NCBI GenBank assembly: GCA_047495785.1
Contig: JBLDXI010000015.1
Span: 2,790,001-2,854,000, forward strand
Direction: 5' to 3'
Length of the DNA stretch: 64,000 bases
Source: Lepidodermella squamata
Taxonomy: Eukaryota; Gastrotricha
Of this stretch, positions 19,946 through 30,537 are shown piece after piece. The notes beneath the pieces are model-generated. The model did not search any database. It had not been told where the DNA came from and saw only the letters and a program-made list of their open reading frames with translations. Each line of letters starts with the position of its first letter. Position 1 is the first letter of the stretch. Position numbers and translations under genes: made by a program.

Positions 19946-20890
19946 TCAAACAGTTTGTTTTAGCAGCAATAGCGATAGAAGCGAGAAGCATAGTAAGTAT
20001 CGATTGCTGTGGACATAAGACGCCGATGCCATAGTTGCATCCAGCCAATCAAGGTATTCCGACAGCCTTGTATTGACCCCCGGGAAATCCGGCCGGCCAC
20101 AGCCAATTCCAAACGACACCACACCAACCTGAATAGCCGCCCCGTCATCACCGTATACAACCATCGGCCCGCCACTATCACCCTGGCACGGATCCTTACC
20201 GCCATCCTTATACCCAGCACAGATTTGGGTCGCGTAAATCGGCGTATCGGCAACCTTATAATACTGGGAACATTCCGCGTTAGAAATTATCGGAATTGTA
20301 ACTTGCTGCAACAACGGCACATCTTGCTCCTCGCCTTCCTTCGTCGTCCCCCAGCCTGTTGTAACCGAATTTATCCCGACTAGAGATCCGATTTCAGCGA
20401 AAGGTAGGCAAACAGGTCGCGTTACCTCATTGAACTCGACTGGGGTTCTCAATTTCAACAAAGCAATGTCATTCTTGACACTATCTTCGTCGTATTTCTG
20501 ATGAACTTGAAGCCATTCAACTTCGTAAGTTGCTTCGCCCCGTTCGTTCAGCCTTAAATCGTGCTTCCCAGCTCGGACAGTCCACTTGCTGGTGCTTGAC
20601 CTAGGCGGGAAGCAATGAGCAGCGCTTAGGATGAAATTCTCATTGATGATACTGCCGCCACATTGCGGATCTCCGTCGTATACTAGTAGGACTTGCCAAG
20701 GATAGGCATTTGGCTTAGCAGTTTCCCCGCCAACGATGTATTCAGTGGAAGTCATGTACTTGTTCCGGCCGCAAATCGAGTAGTTGCCAACATTGGCGAT
20801 CGGCACTGATTGGGCTGCTAGAATCAGGCAGCTAAGCAAAATAAAAGAAACAGAAAGTGTCCTTATTTTCATTTTCCTCTCTCGGTGCAT
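19946..20890 (-). CDS. Trypsin-like serine protease (S1), intronless
   Basis: A single 314-residue frame. There is a signal peptide (best start Met7, hydrophobic to about 29), a propeptide with one Cys (C40), then IVGGE at 52-56. Catalytic residues are H92 (SAAHC), D141 (NDIALL) and S239 (GDSGGP). D233 at the S1 base predicts trypsin-type cleavage after Lys/Arg. Disulphide cysteines 77/93 and others are present. The residue before IVGG is Tyr51 rather than Lys/Arg, so the zymogen would not be cut by trypsin itself. A hydrophobic C-terminal tail (about 297-311, LLCFSLLSLLLL) may anchor it to the membrane or be a GPI signal. It converges on the MULE end. Secreted or surface digestive/processing role is inferred. 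Confidence 0.95.
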   Translation of the reverse strand: MHRERKMKIRTLSVSFILLSCLILAAQSVPIANVGNYSICGRNKYMTSTEYIVGGETAKPNAYPWQVLLVYDGDPQCGGSIINENFILSAAHCFPPRSSTSKWTVRAGKHDLRLNERGEATYEVEWLQVHQKYDEDSVKNDIALLKLRTPVEFNEVTRPVCLPFAEIGSLVGINSVTTGWGTTKEGEEQDVPLLQQVTIPIISNAECSQYYKVADTPIYATQICAGYKDGGKDPCQGDSGGPMVVYGDDGAAIQVGVVSFGIGCGRPDFPGVNTRLSEYLDWLDATMASASYVHSNRYLLCFSLLSLLLLKQTV

Positions 20891-21162
20891 AAATTGACAT
20901 CCCTTCCTGTGAAAGTTTACTGAGACTCAATAGATAAGATAAAAAGCATTTTCTCTGAATTGAAGAGGGTTGAATTCATTAAAGCACGACTGATAAGAAA
21001 ACAATTATCATTTTTATTCATCATTTTTTATAATGCGACAAGGTTGTTCGAAATTATCAAAATTATTCTAAATCGAGAGTAAAATAATATTTTTTTACAG
21101 GTTCTATCAAAAAGTAACATCGGGTTGAAAAGAAGGGTGCAGTTTTCTGTTCAGCTTTTCGA
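20891..21162. other. Spacer between the trypsin start and the OGDH stop
   Basis: AT-rich. It serves as upstream sequence of the trypsin gene and 3' region of OGDH. On the minus strand an AATAAA (plus-strand TTTATT near 21014) can act as poly(A) signal for OGDH. Confidence 0.4.
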
Positions 21163-24100
21163 TTAGTCTAGATGCAGGGCGTCCTGAAATAGCTGTGACC
21201 TTTCGATTTCGTTCTGGTGCTTGTTACCGGTCGCGGTTGATGCCGAGGGCAGGCGGCCACAATAGGTCACCTTGCGGCCGGATCCTTCTTGGCCGAGGGC
21301 AGTGTCAAGACGCGGCTCGACATAAGACCATGCGCCCTGATTTTTGTGCTCCTCCTAAAAGTAAAGAAAATTTAATTAGAAAAGATAAAAAAACAAGAAA
21401 CAAAAATAGAAAATTACTAGAATGGGGGTTGTGATCGAAGAGTGCATAATTTAGGTCATTTTTTACCTTTTTCGATCAAACTATACGTTTTTGAAACAAA
21501 TTTGTTTCAGATTTGCACCGCGCAAAATGAATGTTTTCTTCAAGGGTAAAAGCAAAACTTTTCACACTGCCTTGTGGCGTAATAGAACTAAATGGCGTAA
21601 CAATGCCGAGGCTGATCATAGAGACTCATTTTTTAGCATTGTGGGCTCGCGAATAACGATGAGTCAACACTTCAAATCCTCTCGAATTTGAAAAATTGCG
21701 CAAAGTCTCACTTAAAAAAAATAATTTAGAAAAATCGCACTATCAATCTAAAGCGGTTCAAGATCTAAAGCAGGAGTCTACATGATCGTCTCGGCCTGAT
21801 TAATGATTCGGATTCAAAAGGTCGTTGTTTATTTCACCTTAGTTTCACCTAGGTGTAAACCGCTTCATAGGCTCATGGTCGAAAAAGGACTTCACCATTT
21901 CTATGGAGGCTGATATTCAATAGGCTGATAGCAGAGGAGACATTCATCAGTTCGCTTGCCCTCAAATTTGCTACCGTATAATACCGAATTATAAAGCGGG
22001 ACCGAAATAATGGGCAGGGTTAGACATTTGACCCTCCTAAGAATTTAATGCCTGTTTTACATCGATCTCTGCTCTCAGGTGAGCAGTTTCTTTTTCTTGA
22101 AATGTCCTTCAAAAAGTAGAGGACAGTGTCTATTAATTCGGTATTTATGGTGATCAATTCTCACCTTATCTACTGCTACCGATTTTCTAAAAAATGGGAC
22201 AGCATCGGAATGGAAGCAGTCTAGTTCTATTGTAGTATGCCATTTTAGCGATCGGATAATTTCAGGTGTTTAGACACAATCGAGGAGTTTCAAGAGAAAT
22301 TAATTAGGTTTCTAGTGTTCGCGTGAATCATCCATCAAAAGCACCATGATTTTACTATTTCTGGGGGTAATTTGACCCCCAGTCCGGACTGGGGGTCAAT
22401 TTGTTTCACATTTGTTACGATATTCCAATTATTTGAGCAGAAACATCACTTATTTTAGTGAGTAAACAGATACTATAAGATACTTCGAATTACTTCTTAG
22501 AGTAAACGTGATATTCGCGTAAAATTTTGAAAAAATCCCTTCGATCACCTCATTTTTGGGCAAAATTTTAACTACTCCGTAATAATTCAGATGTATTCCC
22601 AGACAAAGTGAAACAAAGCTCGAACATTTCGAAAAAATTTGATGCACCTTTCGATCACAACCCCCAATGTGATTTAGTTGGTAAATCGGGCAATGTTAAA
22701 ATGAATTTCGTAGCATTGGGTAACTTTGAACGAAGCTATATTTTGCGAAAATCAGCGTTGCCTAATTCAGAATATTTTGATGTTTCTGAGTCAAAGGCTA
22801 AAATGAAGAAGACAATGTCCCCTTAGGATGTCTTAGGATGTGAAGAAGATGTCTAATTGGTCCGCAAATTTTGGCAATTTTCAACATTTTCGCTGATTTT
22901 TGGCAATCCGCATAAAGTAGTGCAAATTAGCCGGTCATTTGACGCTCTTTGCCTGATGGCATAATTTTCTCAGATTTCTTATTGACAGTATAATAATTTT
23001 TCAATTTTGAGAAAATTATGAGCAGACCAGTAATTTTCTAAAACAATTTTAGAAAAATATTAAGGCGCATTATTTTGACCCATCTTGACCCACGAACTAT
23101 ATTCCAAGATGTGTCCAAGATTTCCATGATTTGGAAATCTTGGACACCGCTTTAAGGTTGCAGGTGGATTTCAGAATTTGTTTTTGATGAAAAGATAAAT
23201 GAAAAGATGAGAGAGTAAAATTCTGAAAATTCTACCTTAATATTTTCGAATTCCGATTTAATCATAGAGAACAGAAGTACATGCAAAAATTCATTTAAAT
23301 CGGCGACCCACCTTTCAACGAAAAAATTCTTTGAAAATGAGCTATTTTTGCTAAATTTTTCGCTGAAATTTTTCAGCTTTAGAAGGGTGTCAAGGCATAG
23401 CCGTTGTATATATCGGCCTAGCCTTTTGCAATTTTGAAGTTCAAGACCAGGTCTATTTACCATAAAAAGGGGAATCCGATTTGAAGTAGTAAAGCCGGAG
23501 AAAAGCTTTGCCGAAATTTTGTGGGTTTGCGCGAGAAAAGTGCGCTAAAAAATAACGCGCACTTTGTGAAAAGATCCCGCTTAAAAAAACCGCTTCGAAT
23601 TAATGTTTCAAGTTTCCAGCGTGAGTTTCCTCTCTTGTACTTCTGTTCTCTATGGATTTAATCAATAATTTTTTGTGATAAATTACCTGAAGCCACTGAA
23701 CGTTAGCATTCGGATATTTTCTGAGTTCATTGAGTACCAGGTCGTACGGAAACGGAGCCAATTGTTCAATCCTAACTAGGGCAATATCAGCGTCCAACTT
23801 CTTGACATCTCTCTCGCGCCTCACGTCGAAAAACACTTTGCCAGTGCAAAATAACACCTTCTTGACATTAGCAGCATTCTCCTGTTGGCCAGCCGCGCCT
23901 TGATCGGGTATGAGGCGCTGGAACCGGGTACCAGCGACCATGTCATCGAAAGACGACCTCACTTCCTTATTCCTAAGGCCAGATTTCGGCGTCATCAGGA
24001 CTAAAGGCTTTCGGAATGGGAGGTGAATTTGCCGCCTGAGGATGTGGAAATGATTAGCCGGGGTCGTGCAGTTCGCCACTATCCAATTACACTCCTTCAA

Positions 24101-27100
24101 CTGGCGAATTTCGAAATTTTCATCCAACTCTGGGAAGTGTTCAGGGTTATCGGCGCAAGCTTGGAGGTAACGCTCGAGGCGGGCTGACGAGTGTTCAGGT
24201 CCCATTCCTTCGTAACCATGGGGTAGGAGTAGGACAATGCCCGACTGACGGGTCCATTTCGTTTGACCCGATGAAATGAATTGATCGATTATGCACTGGG
24301 CGTTGTTGGCAAAATCGCCGAATTGAGCCTCCCATAGAACTAGGGCGTTAGGCTCGTGCTGTGAATAGCCTAGTTCGAAGCCGAGAACGGCGAATTCGGA
24401 CAGGGACGAGTTGCAGACTTCGTATTTGACCTGTTTTGGCAGTTCATCAAGCGGTAGGTAGCAACGTTTGTCGACTTGTTGATCGTGGAGTACGTGGTGA
24501 CGCTGCGAAAATGTTCCTCGCTCAACATCCTGACCTGAAAAATATTTGAAATTTAAAATTAAAATTATAAATTATAGATTACAAGCAAAATTTACTGCTA
24601 TTTTCATTAGTTCAAATGATTTTTTAATAGGTACATTTATTAATTAATTTTATGTTGCATTTATTCCGCATTCAGCTTTCAGCGTAAAAAATGGAATAAA
24701 AAATGGATGGCCAAGTGCATACTTAAAATATAGCGTTCCAGAGACTGAATTTGAGGCTGAATTTGTGGCTAAACCTCAAAATATTCGTTTTCGAGTTTCT
24801 AGATATCTTTTGAATTCATTTTTTACTACCTTTCCCGTCTAACTGGATATAGGCGGTCACTTTACGAGTTATACGAGTTATTAATTACAGACCTGATATC
24901 GATTTTACAAATCAGTGATTTTTCCGATCTCAGCAGTCTATAGAGCTAAATTGGAATCAAAATTGGAAAATCAAAATTGGAAAATATACTAAATACAGCG
25001 TGTCCTATAAGTAACGCAAACATAGAAAATGTACCGAAAAGTGATCAGAAACTCTAAAATCTTAGAAAAGCCTAAAAATCGAATCATAGGAATAGTAATC
25101 AAGTACCCATGTCTTTTGTGAATGGGATTAAAAAAATCCGAAGAAATTTGATCCAACCAGATAAAAACCGAAAATTACCGACCAGTTACCATCGGAGTTT
25201 CCAGGGTTTTCTCCGGGTATTATTTTATTTTCTTCGGTAAAATCGTGGATAACGGATGGAAGCCCAGTGGGCTTAATTTCCATAAATTAGGTAGTTCAAT
25301 TTCCTTAAAGAAGATGCAAAATTAAAAAAATGTTAAGCAACTTATGGGACACGCTATACATTGGGTTATCAGGCAGAAACAACAGAAAACAAAAAATCCT
25401 TATGTCATAGGCACTCGTTACCGATCTCGAAAGGAAAAAGTCGAGAACGTAAAAAATCGCTAAAATTTAGTGCTGGCGGCGAAAATATTTACGCCTAAAG
25501 CTGATGTAAATCGAAACAAAAAGGTCATTTTTAAGTGTTAAAAAATCAAAACCCAAAAGCAATGATCCTGTAAATCGATCCATGAGAAATATGGTAATCT
25601 GCTGGCTCACCTGAAAGTCTAACATGAGTGCCTTCCATTAGAAGCGACCCAAACGCCATCGATTCAGCAACTGGCCAATCAACCCATCGCTCATCGATCA
25701 TTTTTCGCCACTGTTCCAGCAGTTTAACCAGACCTCGATGCAACGTGAACCCATCACCGGGAATTTCGCTGATTTTCAGCCCAATCTGCTTTAAAATCGA
25801 CTCGTCAACACCAGTCACCGGTAATTTATTCTGATCGCGGTTTTCGAAGAAGGACGGCCACGGTGAATCAAGCCAATCGAGCCACCTTAATTTCGCTTTC
25901 TTCGAATTCTGAAACGCCTCATTACACGCAGCTTCGTAGGATTGAACCTCATTATCGAACTCTTCCTTAGTCAACACGCCTTCATCGAACAGCTTTTTCG
26001 AGTAAATGTCCAAAACCTTCGGGTGTTTCTCGATTTTTTGGTACATTAACGGTTGAGTGAACATGGGCTCGTCGGTTTCGTTGTGGCCGTGACGGCGGTA
26101 GCAAACTAGGTCAATTACGCAGTCCTTTTTGAAGGTCGCCCGCCAATCAGCCGCAATCCGGCAAACGTACTCAACCGCCTCCGGGTCGTCGGCATTCACG
26201 TGGAAAATCGGCGCCTTCAACACGTGGGCAACATCCGTGCAGTAGGGCGATGATCGGGACATGCGCGGGTCGGTGGTGAAACCGATTTGATTGTTGACCA
26301 CGATGTGGATAGTGCCATGGGTTGTGTAGTAGGGCAGGTCGGAGAGGTGAAGGGTTTCGTAGACGACGCCCTGTCCGGCGAAGGCTGCGTCGCCGTGCAG
26401 CAGGATCGACATGACTGAGTCGCCTCGTTTGTCGCCTCGGTATCGCATCTCGGCGCGCGCTTTGCCTTGAACGACCGGGTCGACGGCTTCGAGGTGGGAC
26501 GGGTTGGCGACGACTGATAGCTTGATCTTCTTCTGAGTTTGCCTGTAAAAATTAACGAAAAATTAGCAAAATTAGCAACTAAATTGAAAATTATGCTATG
26601 AGAGAGCGGTAATTCAGAGGGAATAAGAAAGCCGAATAAATTTGGTCCAATCGGGTAAAATACCGATAATTACCGAAACAGTTACCATCGGGTAATTACT
26701 GGGTTTTTCCGATAAATATCAAACTTCTTTGTCACGGTAGGTTTATTTGAGAAAAATAGAAAAATTGCCTTGAAAAATTTGCCAAGTCGTAAAATGAGTG
26801 ACTTGTAGGCACCCTAATATATATTAATACAAAGAACCCAGCCTAATTATGCTGATTATGCGTCATTTTTAGGCAAATATTTTTAGACTTGGATTCTATG
26901 GAAAATGACACCTTTCACCCAAGGCAGCGGATTTTACTTATCGTTTAATTCATTTTTCATCTATTTATTTTATCCCAAATTCAAAATTGCTACGAGTAAA
27001 ATCATGTTTCGAAGCTTGTAATAACATCAAAATTTAACTATGCATAGAACGAAATTATTGAATGATTTCTCGGACCGTAACATTGAAAATAAGGGCCATG

Positions 27101-28664
27101 TTTGTTAAAAAAAATACTATGGAATTTCACCTCATTTTGAAGCAATTTTCAATCATGAAATGCCGAAAATATTTAAAAAAAATTCATCCATACGTGCAGG
27201 CAATTGAAGTTCTGATTCGATACCATTTATAAGAATATTTTTTTCGCTGGTAGTAAGAGAGCTCATTTATATTATTTGCGCAAAGCCTCGCAATAATCAT
27301 CATTATGCACGCCGCTATAATGTAATCTGCATTGCCGCCCCTTTATCTATCACTCCCTGATGGTCTAGTGGTTAGGATTCCGCGCTTTCACCGCGGCGGC
27401 CCGGGTTCGATTCCCGGTCTGGGAACAATTTTTATTTTTTTTATTTTTTTTCATTTTTATTTTTTCTTAATAAATTAAGCTTTGATACTACATTGCGAAT
27501 CAAAACCGGAAAAACTGATACGAATAAAAAGAAATATTTTTGTTTGATTGAAATTTTGAGCGATTTGTAATAATTATTCGATATGTTTGAAAAATGAGAA
27601 AAATACCTGTTGATGCGTTCATGGCAGGTTCCAAGATGGTACTTGACATCACCTGAGCCGGTATCTTGCGTCTCGACATGCGGATCAAACTGGCAAAACA
27701 GCTGCTCCAACGGCTTCCGGCAAACATTGGCCAGCACGTTCAACCGGCCTCGATGCGACATGCCGATGACAAAAGACGAAACGCCGTGCTGACTCGACCT
27801 ATCAATGATGGTCTTCATCGACGGTATCAACACCTCACAGCCCTCGAGGCCGAACCGCTTCTCAGCCGGCCATTTTTTCGCGAGAAACTGCTCGAACATG
27901 GTCGACCGAATCAGCCGGGCTAAAATCAGCTTTTTCTCTCCATTTTTCAGCGAGGAATACACGACATTAGGCGCCTCGAATCGCTGCTTCAGCCAATGAA
28001 TCATCTCGCCGCTGTTGACCGACGGAAATTCAACGCCGATGTGGTTGCAATAGGCTGATTGAAGGCGGTCCATGATTTCCCGCAGCGTCAAATCCGCCTC
28101 GCCGTGGCCACCAATGTAAGTCGCGACATTTGACACCCGGAAAACCCGGTCTAGATCCTTCTCCGAGAAGCCGTACGTCTCGAGTTTCAACTCGTCATGG
28201 CTATCATCGCTCAAATCAGCCGAGGCGATGCCTAATGGGTCCAACTTCGCGATTCGATGACCCTTTAATTGATAGTAACGAATTATGGCTTGAACGTTAA
28301 GGTGGTCGGTGATGATTCTCTCAACTTCAGCCTGGTTTGAAATCGAAATTTGAGGCGGTGGTGCGCTGAGGGCCTGCTGCAGGGTGGCTACACGTTCTTG
28401 CCCTAGTTTCGTCAGCAAATTATAGGGTGACACATAGTCGGAGCCGCTTTGAATCGCCCGGAAGTAGGCGTCCCATGATTTGTTGACGCTTTTCGGGTCT
28501 TCGAGCCAGGATTCGTATAAACTGTCGATGTAATTGCCATTCGATCCGTTTAGGAAACTTTGCTTTAAAACGGGCGATAACGGCGAGAGGGAGGCCTTAG
28601 ATGAAGCGCTTCGGCGTAGGGTGGCGATCGCCTTTTGATTGGCCGATCGCGCCAATCTAAACAT
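21163..28664 (-). CDS. OGDH: 2-oxoglutarate dehydrogenase E1 component
   Basis: E1 of the mitochondrial 2-oxoglutarate dehydrogenase complex: thiamine-diphosphate-dependent decarboxylation of 2-oxoglutarate in the TCA cycle. Four exons on the minus strand (28664-27607, 26542-25611, 24534-23687, 21354-21163) total 3030 nt, so 1009 residues, close to the human enzyme. The N-terminus is Arg/Ser/Ala-rich, as expected for a mitochondrial targeting peptide. It is followed by the E1 N-terminal motif ([10 protein letters not shown]). HRGRLNVL is near 304, [11 protein letters not shown] at 365-375, and the ThDP/Mg site GDAAFAGQG (403-411) with [10 protein letters not shown] (436-445). GHNETDEP follows, then transketolase-like [19 protein letters not shown]. 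The last exon holds [12 protein letters not shown]. All splice phases agree. Introns carry a tRNA gene, a mariner-like MITE and other repeats. Confidence 0.97.
22372..22399. repeat. 28-bp perfect palindrome
   Basis: TTGACCCCCAGTCC is followed immediately by its exact reverse complement. It lies in the 2.3-kb third intron of OGDH and could form a GC-rich hairpin without a loop spacer. It could be the core of a foldback element, but no longer inverted flanks were seen. Confidence 0.8.
24996..25356. mobile_element. Mariner-like MITE in OGDH intron 2
   Basis: The ends are CAGCGTGTCCTATAAGT (left) and the inverted TAGCGTGTCCCATAAGT (right). Each is flanked by TA (24994-24995 and 25357-25358), the Tc1/mariner target duplication. 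The 361-bp body is non-coding. Part of it (AATTACCGA, AGTTACCATCGG) recurs at about 26650-26700 and, inverted, at about 62480-62580. Confidence 0.75.
26620..26720. repeat. Fragment of the same dispersed repeat family
   Basis: The stretch containing TAAAATACCGATAATTACCG and AGTTACCATCGGGTAATTAC matches the body of the mariner-like MITE at 24996-25356. No ends are visible; it is a decayed or internal copy in the same intron region of OGDH. Confidence 0.55.
27354..27425 (+). tRNA. tRNA-Glu (anticodon UUC)
   Basis: A 72-nt cloverleaf has anticodon loop CTTTCAC (TTC), A-box TGGTCTAGTGG, B-box GGTTCGATTCC and T-stem CCGGG/CCCGG. The acceptor TCCCTGA pairs with TCTGGGA except for one T-T mismatch at the fifth pair. 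A T-run (TTTTTATTTTTTTT) just downstream fits Pol III termination. It lies in the first intron of OGDH, on the opposite strand to the host gene. No intron and no encoded CCA. Confidence 0.93.
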
Positions 28665-30537
28665 GTTAACAATTTCTAAGAAATTAAATTAAAATTGAAA
28701 AAGACGAAAGTTCAACAAATTTTTTCCTACTGTTGAGTAATCGACATTATGACCGTAATATAATAACAATTGCGTTATTCATTATGATAATTTTAAAGAG
28801 AACTTTGTCGCATTTGGGGACGAAACTATTCAGGGATTTTTCGCGAAACAAACTGGTGTGTAGCGTCTTCTTTTTCTTCTTTTTATCGAGTATAAGAACA
28901 TTAGTTTTTCCGCCGCAAGAAGTTTTACACGGCAAAATTAATCAATAACCGTACTTATATAGAATGTGCCTGTATGGCAAGTTTTTTTCTGTCACACACT
29001 AGGCTATTAACTACTATGCGACGCGTGTAAGATGAATAATGTCTTTCGTCGGGTTAAAAAAATCGATCGCATGTTCAGGCTAATAATCATTCAAGTAGCA
29101 GGTCTTAACCAGCTATAGACGCTGATGCTGATTTGACTATAATTATTTTCGAGCAGCCCAATTAATGTCATGTGAAGTTTGGGCAGTAGTGTTTTATCTG
29201 ACAGATAAGGAACTTGATAAAACGGAAAGGTCAAGCTTGATTACTGTAAAACGCAGTGTAATTGTGTGTATGGTACCCTTAGAAATGTTAGCCTATGCAG
29301 GCGATTAAAAATTCAGAGTTTAATGCTAGAAATTGGGAAATTTTAGCTAAAATTCCACATCCGGTCAGCATTTATTTGACACTAACTTTGAAGTAGTTTG
29401 AGCAATAATAAATTTTCAGAAAAATTGACAAGCGAATTTCGTTTAAAATTTAAAATTCAATATTTTTGTGGGAATTTTTTAGAATAAAATTAAGAATTTC
29501 TATTCTTTAGCCTTTACTAGCTCTGAAAGAGAAAACTGAATCCTGAAGGTAAGTTAACGCAGGGCATCTATTAGCTAAAGTTCAGGTATAAAATCAATTA
29601 ATTTTAGCCGCCTAATTAACCACCAAACTTTTGAAGGCAAATATTGAAACTTCACGACGCCGTTGAATGTGCAAATGAGCGTCTAAAATTAACCGCTATT
29701 TTTTCAAGGTTAGTCTCTAAATTGGCAAAAATCGCATTAAAATAGGACATTTTTGAAAATTTGCTGGAAAATCAGGAAGTACCTAGCCCTAATTGTGTTC
29801 AAATTTCACGATTTGTTGAGGTGAAGCTGATTTTTAATATTCGATATTCAAAAAACTTTCCTTTGTCCAAATTTCGCTCTCGTTACGGAATGGTGGAACT
29901 TTTAGACGAGAACATTTCCCCCGGTGTGGCATTGAAAAATTCAAGGGGCATGGTCATTTGCAAAAGATCTTCGAAGTATTCAGGTTCCTAACAGCATGAC
30001 TTGAACTTCCGCGGCCCGAATTTGACCGTGCGGTAATAAAAATCAATGAGGTCAAAATTTAGCCATTCCTATTTTACGTAATTTTCGCATATAAAGCGTT
30101 TAAAAGCCATTACGCTCACTGCTATATATTGGTATAGAGAAACGCCGGCACAATATAGTTTTCGCTACTAACTGTAGAATATGTATACAAACTCTAATAC
30201 TGGCATATAGAGTGAATGCGAAGCACTGAATAAAACTACACATTTATTCACCCCAGCGATGTAGCTGTACATTTCATCATCACCACCACCAGTTTTACGC
30301 ACGTATTCAACTATAAAAAAGTACCAGAGCAGATACACATATACACAAAATGTTGCGATTATTTTTATTTTTTTTATTGCTAATTTTTTCAAGTATCAAA
30401 ATCAATCAAACTCGACAAAATAATACTTGGGTTTAATAAAATTGCTCAGCTAAAATTATTTGATTAAACTGCGGCGTCACAGCAAGTTATTGTTATCGGT
30501 TCAAAAATATCCTCAGAATCCAAGATTTCCAAGAAGA
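28665..30537. other. OGDH upstream region and aminopeptidase 3' flank
   Basis: No gene is supported. The sequence immediately above OGDH (28665-28800) is the likely promoter side but has no decisive motif. The part 29640-29890 shares a loose repeat (GCAAATGAGC, GAAAATCAGGAA) with 58980-59180. Minus-strand AATAAA candidates for the aminopeptidase lie near 30366-30380. Confidence 0.35.

Noticed and set aside
27610-28000. Plus-strand ORFs opposite OGDH exon 1
   Set aside because: They are antisense shadows of a clearly conserved coding exon.
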